Positions 44,866-54,231 of a DNA stretch of 64,000 nucleotides are shown here, one piece after another (position 1 is the first letter of the stretch; each line of letters opens with the position of its first letter). A program made the translations under genes and the position numbers. A model generated the notes under the pieces. That model was not told the DNA's origin. It searched no databases and worked only from the letters and a program-made list of their open reading frames with translations. The stretch comes from Pseudomonas sp. 8Z (GTDB taxonomy: Bacteria; Pseudomonadota; Gammaproteobacteria; Pseudomonadales; Pseudomonadaceae): positions 596,317-660,316 of the forward strand of contig NZ_LR733824.1 of the NCBI RefSeq assembly GCF_902506535.1, written 5' to 3'.

Positions 44866-45705
44866 CTACTCGAACTTGACCGAAGCGGGGAAGGACTCAG
44901 GCTCGACACCGGCGAGCTTCTGCATGTTGTCCAGCACCACTTGGCGCACGGCGCCGCTCTTCTGCTCCTTGGCCAGCCAGTTGTTCACCGCATCGCGAAA
45001 ACCGTTGTCGGCTTCCTTCTGCATGCCGATGGTAACGGGCGCCGACAGCACGGGCTCAGGCACCTGGATGCTGCCGATGTTGGGCAGCTTTTTCAGCAGC
45101 GGTTGGGCCAGCAGCACCACCAGTACCTGGCAGTCGACGCGCCCGGATTGCAGCGCCATGGTCGCTGCGCTGGTGTTCTCCAGGCGCGAGATGTTGGCTT
45201 TGGGCAGCATGCTGGTCACGAAGTTATCCATGGATGAGCCAACATCGACGGAAATCTTCGCATCCGGCGCGTTGAACTGTTCCCAGGTTTTTTCCGGGTA
45301 GCCCGGCTTGCACACCATGGTGTAGGTGTTCTGGAAAATCGGCTTGGAGAAGTTGACCATCTCCTTGCGCGCCGGGGTTTCGGCCATGCCGAACATCACG
45401 TCGATCTTGTTCGATTGCAGATCCAGTACGGCGTTGCCCCAGGTGGTTTCAACGTATTCGACCTTCACGCCCATTTCGTCGGCGAGATTCTTGGCGAAGT
45501 CCGGGCCGAACCCGGCCCACTCACCGCTGACCAGGTTCTTGCTGAAATAGGGCACGGCGCCGTTGACCGCACCGACGCGCAGCGTCTTGGTGCGCTCGAC
45601 GCGGGCCAGGGAGGTTTCGCTATCGGCGAGTGCCGAATCGACGTTGGCAAACAGGATCAAGGCGGCGCCCAGCACTGCACTGAAGGATGGAAAAGGAAGC
45701 TTCAT
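44866..45705 (-). CDS. Amino-acid ABC transporter periplasmic binding protein
   Basis: From the ATG at 45705 (MKLPFPSFSAVLGAALILFA) a 279-residue SBP_bac_3 protein with signal peptide ending near ANVDSALA. Ligand-lobe motifs: LRVGAVNGAVPYFS, SGEWAGFGPDFAKNLAD, FGMAETPARKEM. The family binds polar or charged amino acids. It precedes the permease in the operon and is 155 bases downstream of the D-amino-acid dehydrogenase-like gene. An upstream in-frame start at 45765 is unlikely. Confidence 0.92.
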   Translation of the reverse strand: MKLPFPSFSAVLGAALILFANVDSALADSETSLARVERTKTLRVGAVNGAVPYFSKNLVSGEWAGFGPDFAKNLADEMGVKVEYVETTWGNAVLDLQSNKIDVMFGMAETPARKEMVNFSKPIFQNTYTMVCKPGYPEKTWEQFNAPDAKISVDVGSSMDNFVTSMLPKANISRLENTSAATMALQSGRVDCQVLVVLLAQPLLKKLPNIGSIQVPEPVLSAPVTIGMQKEADNGFRDAVNNWLAKEQKSGAVRQVVLDNMQKLAGVEPESFPASVKFE

Positions 45706-45860
45706 TTTGCTGACCCTCGGTTGTTTGGATGAGTTGTTTTCGAGGCAGTAACAGAGTGTTCGCACGGCCTGTTGTTGTCATTTCGCGCCATGCGCAGGCT
45801 TGGTTTTGTATTCGTTCCCTCTGGCGACACAGGTTTGTCGGGCGTCCATTGCATGGTGGT

Positions 45861-47099
45861 TCAGTAAAAACGCTCGACCCTATAGTCGGCGTAGGTTGCC
45901 TTGTTGTGCATCAGCGCGACCAGCAGCTCGGCGGTTTTCGGTGCCGATGCCAGGCCGATATGACCATGGCCGAAGGCATAGAAAATTCGCGGTGAGGCGC
46001 GCGATTGGGAAATCACCGGCAGGCCGTCGGCCACGGACGGGCGTTTGCCCATCCAGCGAGTCATGCGCGCCGGGTCGAATACCTTGTCCTTGATCGCCGG
46101 GTAGGTGCTTGCCGCGTGCCGCAGCAAAATATCGCTGCGCTGCCAGTTCGGGGCGGCGGCTTCATCGGCCAGTTCGACCTGGCCGGAAAAGCGCAGCCCT
46201 TCGTTGGTCGAGGTATTGGCCATCTTGCCGTCGCTGGGCATGACCGGCATGGGCAGCTCGAAACCCGGCTCCTTGATGACGATGTTGTAACCGCGCTCAC
46301 TGCGCATGGGGATGTCGTCGCCGAGCATCTTGCACAGCTCGCCGGAGCCGATGCCGCAGGCAATCACGATTCTGTCTGTCGGCAGCACCTGGCCGTTGAT
46401 CGTCAGGTTGCCTTGCTTGTCGATATGGCTCACGGTGCCGCTAATGAAGTTGGCGCCCTGGGCGATGGCATAGTCGACCAGGCCGCGCACATAGGCGCCG
46501 GGGTTCAGGCAGTGGGCGCCGTCCTCGACCCAGGCGCCGAAGCCGTATTTGTCCGCCAGTTGCGGCACCTTGTGGCGGAGGGTGGCCGCTCCCCACTCCT
46601 GCCAGCGCACGCCATTGAGGCGGCGCAGCCGCCAGGCCAGGCTTTCGGCTTCGAAGGCGGCCTTGTCCGGGTAGGCATAGAGCAAGCCGTTGTGGCTGAT
46701 CAGGTGTTCGAGGCCGGCCTCCTTGGCCAGTTGGCGATGCCGTTCAGGCGCGTCGCGCAGCAGTCGGCTGAGTGAGCGGGCTGTCTGTTCGACCTTCTCC
46801 AGCGTCGAGCCAGCACGGGTAAAACGCCACAGCCAGGGCGCCAGACCCGGCAAGGACGAGAGCCGGATCGTCAGCGGGCCACTTTTATCCAGCAGATAGC
46901 CGGGCACCTTTTTCCACAGACCAGGGGTGGACATGGGCACCACCGAGGCGGGGCTCAGCCACGCGCCGTTGCCATGGCTGGCTGCTTGCTCGCCGCCGGG
47001 CGGGCCCGCGTCGATCAGGGTGACGCGGGCACCGCTCTTGAGCAGCTCAAGCGCTGCACAGGCGCCGACAATGCCTGCTCCCACGACGATTACGTTCAT
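45861..47099 (-). CDS. D-amino-acid dehydrogenase-like FAD oxidoreductase
   Basis: A 412-residue DAO-family flavoprotein starting MNVIVVGAGIVGACAALELL, with the FAD motif at residues 5-11 and DGAHCLNPGAYVRGL in the middle, as in DadA. The C-terminal FAD contact FYAFGHGHIGLASAPKTA is present near 385. Such enzymes oxidise D-amino acids to 2-oxo acids and feed electrons to the respiratory chain. It overlaps or abuts the racemase gene, so L-to-D conversion followed by oxidation is plausible. The preferred ATG at 47099 lies 18 bases after the racemase stop. Confidence 0.85.
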   Translation of the reverse strand: MNVIVVGAGIVGACAALELLKSGARVTLIDAGPPGGEQAASHGNGAWLSPASVVPMSTPGLWKKVPGYLLDKSGPLTIRLSSLPGLAPWLWRFTRAGSTLEKVEQTARSLSRLLRDAPERHRQLAKEAGLEHLISHNGLLYAYPDKAAFEAESLAWRLRRLNGVRWQEWGAATLRHKVPQLADKYGFGAWVEDGAHCLNPGAYVRGLVDYAIAQGANFISGTVSHIDKQGNLTINGQVLPTDRIVIACGIGSGELCKMLGDDIPMRSERGYNIVIKEPGFELPMPVMPSDGKMANTSTNEGLRFSGQVELADEAAAPNWQRSDILLRHAASTYPAIKDKVFDPARMTRWMGKRPSVADGLPVISQSRASPRIFYAFGHGHIGLASAPKTAELLVALMHNKATYADYRVERFY

Positions 47100-47116
47100 A
47101 TGCGGTTCCCGTGTCG

Positions 47117-47818
47117 TCACAGTGTGGTGGCGGCATGCCGCCGCTCAGCGCTGACGCTGGCCAGGGCGGAGAAAATGTCATAGACCGGCAGGCCGAAGCG
47201 TTTTTCCACCGCCTGGCGGTAAGGCGGCAGATTGGTGCATTCGAAGACGATGGCCTGGCTGCCAGGGTGCTGTTCGAGCACCTGGGCGACGCTGTGCAGC
47301 ACGTCCTGTTCGGCCAGGTGAGCATCGAGCTGAGGGCGATCGTGCTTGATCACCGGGTACAGCTCCTGGCCGTTCTCGATGCCCTGGATGACCACATTGT
47401 CAGCCCAGAAACGACCGAAATGGCGCTTGGACAATACCCGCCCGTCGTAGGTGATGACCGGCAGTGGCGTGTCTGCGCCCAGTTGCCCGACCAGCGCCGG
47501 AATCATATTGAGCGCCGAGGAGACGAACGGCACGGCGATGGCGCGCTCCAGTTCATCGTGAATCGCACAGGCAAAACCGCAAGAGGTGGTGATCAGCTCG
47601 CAGCCGCGTTCGACGAGAATCTGGGCGCCATCGATAAAGCCCTGCACGACCTGCGGCGCGATGGCCTCGCGGCTGACCACCGTGCCGGGCGTGGCCGCAG
47701 GCACGGTGAGAAACTCCACCGGCTGGGCGAACGAGCCAGGGTTGCCGATATCACCTAGCGGCCGCGGGAAATGGGTGTTCAGCATGAGCACGCCGAGCTT
47801 GTGTGCATTGTTTGGCAC
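47117..47818 (-). CDS. Asp/Glu/hydantoin racemase-family protein
   Basis: A 233-residue protein with the paired cysteines of the racemase superfamily: LITTSCGFACAIH (near 80) and AIVFECTNLPPYRQ (near 190). The two cysteines act as acid-base pair in amino-acid racemases; related members are maleate isomerases and arylmalonate decarboxylases. It leads the cluster with the D-amino-acid dehydrogenase-like gene and the ABC transporter. Substrate unknown. Confidence 0.82.
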   Translation of the reverse strand: MPNNAHKLGVLMLNTHFPRPLGDIGNPGSFAQPVEFLTVPAATPGTVVSREAIAPQVVQGFIDGAQILVERGCELITTSCGFACAIHDELERAIAVPFVSSALNMIPALVGQLGADTPLPVITYDGRVLSKRHFGRFWADNVVIQGIENGQELYPVIKHDRPQLDAHLAEQDVLHSVAQVLEQHPGSQAIVFECTNLPPYRQAVEKRFGLPVYDIFSALASVSAERRHAATTL

Positions 47819-48089
47819 TCATGACTCCTTGGATGAGGCGCAGGCCTGGGCCACGCGTTTCAGCATCTTGGCGAACACTGTAGGGGAGGGCAAGTGAGTA
47901 TAAGTTGCTTGCTGATGACTTTTAGTCATTGCATGCCGGGCGCGAAAAAGCCTTTGCAGAAACCCGCTTGTGCTGGCTTTGCTACCCGCATTTTCTGGTG
48001 TGTCGCTACTGCGCAGTGGCCTTTTGCAACTGTTTGCTGCACGGGATCAATCATGACGAAAAGTGTCATGCAGGCCGTGAAGCCTGCTT

Positions 48090-49016
48090 TCAGATCGAGG
48101 TGTGCAGCCACTCGGGGATGACGGCGACGTCCTTGCGCGCCTGCTGGATCAACCAGTCGCGAAAGTCCAGGGCATGCTTTTTATGCAGCTTGCGTTCGGG
48201 GCTGATGACCCAGTACGAATCGCTGGATTGAGTCGGCGCGCCGAATGGCAGGTGCAGTTCGCCACGTTCCAGTTCCTTGCTCACGTAGTGCAGCGGCACC
48301 ACTGCCAGGCCCAGACCGCTGATGGCGGCGCTGATCAGCATTTCGCTGTGGGAAAACCGGGCGCCCTGAATATGCCCGGTGTGCGCCACTCCTGTGGCCC
48401 TGAGCCACTGCAACCAGAGGCTTGGCCTGCTGGAGTTCTGCAAGGTCGGGATGCGGTCGAAATCCAGGTGCTGCAGTTTCGTGTGCAGCGGCACCAGCTT
48501 GGGCGAGGCCACGACCACCAGCTTTTCGGTGAACAGTTCGAGGGCGCGGGCGCCGGTCCAGGCACCGGCGCCACGGGCGATGGCAATGTCGATGGCGCTG
48601 GTTTGAAAGTCGATCTCACCGGCAATCGGGAACACATCGATTGGCACGCCTGGCACCAGCTCGAAAAAGCTGTCCAGACGCGGAATCAGCCAGCGCGACA
48701 GGAAGGTCGGGTTGGCGCCGATCATCAGCGACATATCGGCCTTGCGCCCACGCACCAGATCGATGGTCACTTCTTCCAGTTGGTTGAGCATGTGGTCGAC
48801 ATCGCGCAGGTAGGTTTTGCCCGCGTCGGTCAGGATCAGGCGCGAGCCTGAGCGCTGGAACAGCTCCACGCCCAGTTGCCGTTCAAGATTGGCAATTTGC
48901 CGACTGATGCCACTCTGGGTGATTTGCAGGTCTTCTGCCGCGCGGGTGAAGCTCAGGTGGCGCGCGGCGGCTTCGAATGCTTGCAGTGCCGACAAGGAAG
49001 GAAGAAAGCGACGCAT
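48090..49016 (-). CDS. LysR-family regulator (GcvA-like)
   Basis: A 308-residue LysR-type protein from the ATG at 49016. The helix-turn-helix (FEAAARHLSFTRAAEDLQIT, then QSGISRQIANLE) is followed by the periplasmic-binding-like effector domain. It is most like GcvA-type members (PSLSALQAFEAAARHLSFT). It lies upstream of, and in the same direction as, the racemase operon across a 271-base gap, and probably controls it. The gap contains CATGACGAAAAGTGTCATG (48053-48071), a near-palindrome that could be its site. Confidence 0.88.
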   Translation of the reverse strand: MRRFLPSLSALQAFEAAARHLSFTRAAEDLQITQSGISRQIANLERQLGVELFQRSGSRLILTDAGKTYLRDVDHMLNQLEEVTIDLVRGRKADMSLMIGANPTFLSRWLIPRLDSFFELVPGVPIDVFPIAGEIDFQTSAIDIAIARGAGAWTGARALELFTEKLVVVASPKLVPLHTKLQHLDFDRIPTLQNSSRPSLWLQWLRATGVAHTGHIQGARFSHSEMLISAAISGLGLAVVPLHYVSKELERGELHLPFGAPTQSSDSYWVISPERKLHKKHALDFRDWLIQQARKDVAVIPEWLHTSI

Positions 49017-49094
49017 ATCAGGGCCATGGAGCAGCGAGAAGAGTCCGCCACTATACCTGTGGCGTGCGCCTGCGATCATGCTTGCCGGGGGCGA

Positions 49095-50114
49095 TCAGCG
49101 ACACAGCAACTGGCCCAGCTCGCTCGGCACCCGCCCCGTCCAGCGCTTGAACGAGCGGCGCAAGTTGGTGGTGTCGTTGAAGCCCAGGCGCTGCGCCACT
49201 TCATCGTTGCTACACCCTTTGACCTGATACAGGTACAGGGCCAGGTCGCGGCGGGCCAGGTCGAGCTGTTCCTGAAAATGCGTGCCGTGCTTGCCCAGCT
49301 TGCGCTTGAGCGTCGCCGGGCTGGTGGCGAAGGCGCTGGCGACGCGCTCCAGGCTCAGGGGGTGGCAGATCTGTGTACTGAGGTGCTCGTGCAGCGCGTC
49401 GAGCAGGCTGCAGTGCCAACCCCAGGTTTGCAGTTGTTCGTTGCAGGCCTGGCGGGCGACCCGTGCGCTCGTTGTGCCGCCGTTCGGCCAGGGGCGCAGC
49501 AGGTATTCGCGCGGCAGGCTCATGAGCGTCGATGGGCGCTCGAAGCTCAAGGCGTCACCCAGGTGCACCCAGTATTGCTCGACATAACTCGGCTCGGCGT
49601 AGGCGAACTGGAAGCGCCACGGCAGGCGCTCGTTGCATTGGCGGCGGGCGAGGGCAACCACGGCGGTCATGCTCGCTTCCAGTAAAAAGGGCAGCAGAGC
49701 CGCGGCGCCGCAACTGTCGCGCCAGTACAGGTGCAGGTAGTGCTCATCCAGGTGCAGCACCGGCGTGAGCAACGGCGAGAGCAGGGCGCGGTAGGTGGTC
49801 AGATCCTCCAGCGCTTGCAACAGGTGGTCGGCCTGCTCCAGCAAATGGCTGCCAGCGCCGTAGTGCCCCGGCCACAGGCGCTGGCCGAAGAGGAAGCTGC
49901 TGTCCGGCGCATCCAGCAGGCGCTGAGCGTTGCCGATCAGGCGCAGGAACTGGCTGGGGCTGATGTGGGCCTGGCCGGTGACGATGTCCTCATAGAACAG
50001 CTCGCAACCACGCAGCAGGTGATGGCTGTCGATGCCGCGCGAATGGGCCAGGTCAATCAGCACCGCCGGCAGATGGTGCGCGGCGATGAAACGGCTGTCG
50101 CATTCGTAGCCCAT
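49095..50114 (-). CDS. AraC-family regulator (OruR-like)
   Basis: A 339-residue AraC-type protein with an Arabinose_bd-like N-terminal domain and two C-terminal helix-turn-helix motifs (LERVASAFATSPATLKRKLG, DEVAQRLGFNDTTNLRRSFK). The ornithine-utilisation regulator OruR has this layout, but the regulated genes here are unclear. The ATG at 50114 is used; a GTG at 50123 would overlap the next gene. It lies next to the GGDEF gene with a 4-base spacing or overlap. Confidence 0.85.
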   Translation of the reverse strand: MGYECDSRFIAAHHLPAVLIDLAHSRGIDSHHLLRGCELFYEDIVTGQAHISPSQFLRLIGNAQRLLDAPDSSFLFGQRLWPGHYGAGSHLLEQADHLLQALEDLTTYRALLSPLLTPVLHLDEHYLHLYWRDSCGAAALLPFLLEASMTAVVALARRQCNERLPWRFQFAYAEPSYVEQYWVHLGDALSFERPSTLMSLPREYLLRPWPNGGTTSARVARQACNEQLQTWGWHCSLLDALHEHLSTQICHPLSLERVASAFATSPATLKRKLGKHGTHFQEQLDLARRDLALYLYQVKGCSNDEVAQRLGFNDTTNLRRSFKRWTGRVPSELGQLLCR

Positions 50115-50119
50115 GGCGG

Positions 50120-51034
50120 TCACGCGCTGCGCGCCAGGCGTGGTTTGGCGCGGGCCAGGGCCAGGTTGAGGCGTTTGAGCAGTTGCCCTTCGTCCTCATC
50201 CAGGGCCATCACTGCGGCGACCGTGGCGCGCAGTTGCAGGCGTTCGCCGTGGCGTTGGCTGCGGTGGGCGAGGCTGGCGATGCTCTGGCGCAGTTCGTCT
50301 GCCATGCCCTGCGCCTGCTGCTCGCCGGTGTTGGGCAGCACGGCGACGAAGCGGTCGCCGGCCAGGCGGCAGAGTATGTCCTGCTGGCGCAGATTGAGCA
50401 GCAGCAGGTGGGCGACGGCCTGTAGCACCTGATCGCCCTCGTCCTGCCCGTAGCGCTGGTTGATCTGGCTGAAGTCATCCAGATCGATGGCCAACAGCGA
50501 CAGCGGCTGTTGCTCGGCACGGGCCTGCAGCAGGGCTTGCTGCAGATGCAGGCGCAGGTACTGGGCGCCGGATAGCGGGGTGAGCTTGTCGAATAGGCGG
50601 TGGTCGCGCAGTACGTGCTCGCGTTTGCGCATTTGCTCGCTGATGGCGCGCTGCTCCTGCTGCAGGTGATACATGCCCAGCGTCAGCAGCAGCATGCCCA
50701 CGGGCATGGGCGCGGTTTCCAGCCAGTTGTCCCAGAGCACCTCGCTCGGCAACTGGATGAACTCGTCGAGGCTGTCCATCCACATCGAGAAGGCAATGCA
50801 GCTCAGGCCCAGTGACAGCAGGCGGGTGACGTGCCCGGCTGGGCGCCCGTGCAGCAGCATGAGCAGCCAGCCGCAGAGAATCAGGCAGGTGCCACCTTCA
50901 CCGACCACATCCATCCAGTCGATCTTGCTCCAGGGCTTGATCTGGCCTGCCGCCAGATAAATCAGCAGGCCTGCGTTGGCGGCCAGCAGCAGGCCGGCCA
51001 GCGTCATGCCGTGCAGTTTCAGTAATGACTTCAT
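50120..51034 (-). CDS. Membrane GGDEF-domain protein with a degenerate active site
   Basis: A 304-residue protein with four or five membrane helices (MTLAGLLLAANAGLLIYLAA to VGMLLLTLGMYHLQ) and a C-terminal GGDEF domain. The metal-site motif DLDDFSQINQRYGQDEGDQ is normal, but the signature is AGDRF instead of GGDEF, losing the first glycine and the catalytic glutamate. The domain is therefore probably not a diguanylate cyclase. No RxxD inhibitory site is evident. It may sense through GTP or partner binding. It lies beside the AraC gene. Confidence 0.85.
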   Translation of the reverse strand: MKSLLKLHGMTLAGLLLAANAGLLIYLAAGQIKPWSKIDWMDVVGEGGTCLILCGWLLMLLHGRPAGHVTRLLSLGLSCIAFSMWMDSLDEFIQLPSEVLWDNWLETAPMPVGMLLLTLGMYHLQQEQRAISEQMRKREHVLRDHRLFDKLTPLSGAQYLRLHLQQALLQARAEQQPLSLLAIDLDDFSQINQRYGQDEGDQVLQAVAHLLLLNLRQQDILCRLAGDRFVAVLPNTGEQQAQGMADELRQSIASLAHRSQRHGERLQLRATVAAVMALDEDEGQLLKRLNLALARAKPRLARSA

Positions 51035-51491
51035 CGGTTCTCCTTGCGCCCGTGCGTGTAGGCCAGCATGCCTGCGCAATGTCTCAATCCAATGACGCGC
51101 GGCGGTGATATGGCGATGCACTGTGCTGGCTCACGTAAGCAAAGGCGCATGACGCTTCGATGACTGGCAGGGGGGTCGATTCGGCTCAGGCAATCGTTGC
51201 CTGAGCCGAGCGTTTTTCGCCCGTGGCAAATGGCGGCGAGCGCATGGCCAGGCCGATAACGCCTGCCAGGCGGCGCATTGGCGCCGTAGCGGGGCGTTTG
51301 CAGGGCCGCCAGGCGGCGCTCTGGCTGCGTTTAGCGCGCGCTTGGGCGAGGTCAATTCAGCTCAAAACAGGTCGTAACCCGCTGTTTTCGGGTCTTGCGC
51401 GCTGGGTCTGTCATGCAAGTGCCACAAAGGATTTCTAGCGTTCGCTGCCATTGCCTGGTGTGCCAGGGACCATTGCAACGAGGAACTCAAG
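51035..51491. other. 457-base gap with one terminator-like hairpin
   Basis: No gene is supported. A perfect 13-bp hairpin (51181-51193 with 51197-51209, loop TCG) is followed by GCGTTTTT on the plus strand and so points right. No plus-strand gene lies upstream of it, so it may end a small RNA. The second half holds short GC palindromes and the presumed promoter of the TonB-receptor gene. Confidence 0.5.
51181..51217 (+). terminator. Orphan rho-independent terminator
   Basis: Stem TCGGCTCAGGCAA pairing with TTGCCTGAGCCGA, then GCGTTTTT. Strong in sequence, but no plus-strand reading frame ends before it within 4 kb. Confidence 0.65.
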
Positions 51492-53966
51492 GTGGCAAAG
51501 CCATTGCGTCAAATCCGTAATGCCAGCTTTCACGTCAGCGTGTTGGCCCTGGCGATCAGCACCGCGCCTGCCTGGGCGCAAGAGGCAATCGAGCGTGTCG
51601 AGGTGATCGGCCAGGCGGCCAGCATCGATAACGCCCTGCAGGAGCAGAAGAACTCCGACAGCATCGAGAGCGTGGTGCACGCCGATGCCGTTGGCCAGTT
51701 GCCGGACGACAACGCTGCCGAGGCGCTGCAGCGCATCCCCGGCTTGTCGGTGGAGCGCGATCAGGGCGAAGGGCGCTTCGTCAGTGTGCGCGGCATCGCC
51801 CCGGATCTGAACAGCGTGACCATCAACGGCACCTTGGTGCCCGCGCCGGAGAGCGACCGCCGCGCGGTGGCGCTGGATGTGTTGCCATCGGAGCTGGTGC
51901 AGTCGCTGTCGGTGGTCAAGAGCCTGACCCCGGACATGGACGCCAACTCCCTGGGCGGCACCATCGAGGTGGAAAGCCTATCGGCCTTCGACCATGACGG
52001 CCTGTTCTACACCCTGTCCGGCGAGGCCAGTCACGACACCAATGTCAGCAAAAACAGCCCCAAGCTTTCCGGCGCCATCAGCGACCGCTTCAGCCTGGGC
52101 GATGGTGTGGACAACTTCGGCGTGGCCGCGGCCTTCAGTTGGCAGGATCGCAAGTTTGGCTCGGACAACGTCGAAACCGGTGGCGATTGGGAGTTCGACA
52201 ATGGCGCACGGCTGAAGAAACTCGAACAGCGCGACTACGCCATCACCCGTGAACGCAGCGGTTTTGGTTTGAACTTCGACTATCAGCCCGATGACCTCTC
52301 CAACTACTACCTGCGCACCCTGTACAGCAAGTTCAAGGACACCGAAACGCGCAACTCGGCGGGGCTCAAGCTGGACGATGCCCAGGCACCGGGCGAGCGC
52401 GGTAATGGCGAGGGCTGGCGCGCGTTGAAGTCACGCGAAGAGACGCAGGAAATCCAGTCCTACGTGTTCGGCGGTGAGCGCATGATCGACCTGTGGACGA
52501 TCAGCGGCCAGGCCGGTTACAGCCAGGCCTCGGAGACGAATCCGGGCGGCATCGCCAGCGCCAAATTCGTCGGTGACTTTACCGGCATCGGTTTCGATGG
52601 CACGCGCAAACCGGCGCTGAGCGTGGGCAGCGGGTTCTACGATCCGTCGTCCTTCGACCTCGACGAAGTGAAGTGGGAGGAGTCCGACAGCCAGGATCAG
52701 GAAAAGAACATCCGTCTGGATTTGGCCCGCGACTACGCGCTGGACGGCAACGCCGCCCAGGTCAAATTTGGCGGCAAGCTCAGCCGCCGCACCAAGACCA
52801 GCGACACCGAAACCTGGGTCTATGACAACTTCAGCGGCGTTGACCTAAGCGGCTTCCAGAGCGGCAGGGTCGATTACGCCCTGGGCAATTTCGGCAATGG
52901 CATCAGTGCGGGCGCGATCAAGGATCTGATCGGCGGGCTGGATCGCAATTCGTTCTATGACGAGGAAGATTCGCGCATCAATGACTTCGACATGCACGAA
53001 GACATCAACGCCGCCTACCTGATGAACACCCTGGACGTGGACGACTGGCGCTTTATCGCCGGCCTGCGTTACGAGGGCACCGAGTTCGAGGCCAAGGGTA
53101 CTGGCCAGCGTGACGGCGTGTACCAGAACACCGAGAGCAAGAACCGCTACGACCACTGGCTGCCAGGCCTGCATGCGCGCTATCAGTTGTCGCCATCGAC
53201 CGCGATTCGTGCCGCCTGGACCAACACCGTGGTGCGCCCGACCTTCGGCCAACTGGCGCCGGGTTTCGCCATCGACGGCAACGACGCCTCGTTCGGTAAC
53301 CCCGACCTGAAGCCCTTGGAATCGATGAATTTCGACCTCGGCATCGAGCACTACATGGGCCGCGCCGGGGTGGTTTCGGCTTTCGCCTTCTACAAGGACA
53401 TCGACAACTTCATCTACAACACCGACCTCGCCGGTTCTGGCGCCTGGGCGGGCTTTGACGAGGCGCTGAGTTTTGCCAATGGCAGTGGCGCCAAACTGTA
53501 TGGCCTGGAGTTGGCCTACTCGCAGAAGTTCGACTGGCTGCCAGCGCCCTGGAACGGCCTGCTGGTGGGCTCCAACCTGACCTTGAGCCGCTCCGATGCG
53601 AGCATCGAAGGGCAGGGCGCCAAGCGCTCCATCGATCTGCCGAATCAGTCCGACACCGTCGGTAACTTCATGGTCGGTTGGGAGAACGAGCGCTTCAGCC
53701 TGCGCGTGGCGGCCAACTACAAATCCAGCTACCTGAACCAGATCGGCTCGGTGCAGGACAAGCGCCAGGATCTGTACGTGGACGACCAACTGTTCGTCGA
53801 CATCAAGGCCGGCTACTTCATCACCCCAGAACTGCAGTTGAGCTTGGAGGCGCAGAACATCACCGACGAGTCCTACTACGTCTACAACGGCCGCCCCGGC
53901 TACAACGCCCAGTACGAGGAGTATGGCCCGACGTACAAGATCGGCCTGACGCTGACCCATTTTTGA
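51492..53966 (+). CDS. TonB-dependent outer-membrane receptor
   Basis: An 824-residue TonB-dependent receptor beginning at a GTG after AAGG. Signal peptide to about AWAQE, TonB box-like IERVEVIGQ, plug domain with GLSVERDQGEGRFVSVRGIA, and a beta-barrel ending in the aromatic YKIGLTLTHF. The sequence looks like the TonB-Xanth-Caul branch often found with carbohydrate or phosphate hydrolases. A lipoprotein phytase gene follows 265 bases downstream, so the receptor probably imports phytate or its products. Complete. Confidence 0.93.
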   Translation: MAKPLRQIRNASFHVSVLALAISTAPAWAQEAIERVEVIGQAASIDNALQEQKNSDSIESVVHADAVGQLPDDNAAEALQRIPGLSVERDQGEGRFVSVRGIAPDLNSVTINGTLVPAPESDRRAVALDVLPSELVQSLSVVKSLTPDMDANSLGGTIEVESLSAFDHDGLFYTLSGEASHDTNVSKNSPKLSGAISDRFSLGDGVDNFGVAAAFSWQDRKFGSDNVETGGDWEFDNGARLKKLEQRDYAITRERSGFGLNFDYQPDDLSNYYLRTLYSKFKDTETRNSAGLKLDDAQAPGERGNGEGWRALKSREETQEIQSYVFGGERMIDLWTISGQAGYSQASETNPGGIASAKFVGDFTGIGFDGTRKPALSVGSGFYDPSSFDLDEVKWEESDSQDQEKNIRLDLARDYALDGNAAQVKFGGKLSRRTKTSDTETWVYDNFSGVDLSGFQSGRVDYALGNFGNGISAGAIKDLIGGLDRNSFYDEEDSRINDFDMHEDINAAYLMNTLDVDDWRFIAGLRYEGTEFEAKGTGQRDGVYQNTESKNRYDHWLPGLHARYQLSPSTAIRAAWTNTVVRPTFGQLAPGFAIDGNDASFGNPDLKPLESMNFDLGIEHYMGRAGVVSAFAFYKDIDNFIYNTDLAGSGAWAGFDEALSFANGSGAKLYGLELAYSQKFDWLPAPWNGLLVGSNLTLSRSDASIEGQGAKRSIDLPNQSDTVGNFMVGWENERFSLRVAANYKSSYLNQIGSVQDKRQDLYVDDQLFVDIKAGYFITPELQLSLEAQNITDESYYVYNGRPGYNAQYEEYGPTYKIGLTLTHF

Positions 53967-54049
53967 TGGCGGGGTTTTGAACGCCTGCGCCTTATCCGCC
54001 AGGGATTGGCGAGTGAAAGGTGAAGCTGCCGGCTGGCTGAATGAGTGAT

Positions 54050-54108
54050 GTAGGAGGGGCTTTAGTCGCGAGCTTTTATCCAGACGCCAAAGGCTCGCGG
54101 CTAAAGCC
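54050..54108. repeat. REP-like palindrome
   Basis: GGCTTTAGTCGCGAGC (54058-54073) and GCTCGCGGCTAAAGCC (54093-54108), with a GTAGGAGG leader, form an imperfect palindrome. It lies between the receptor and the phytase genes and may attenuate read-through. It is of the common Pseudomonas GTAGGAG type. Confidence 0.65.
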
Positions 54109-54231
54109 TAATCCACACGATCACCGCCATATCGCAGGCAGTTTTGGGAAAAACGCAAAGCTGTATCCGGCGACCTGGAACACATTTCAGGTCACTGCAA
54201 CCCGGTAATTGATCCAGGAAATTCTCAATCT

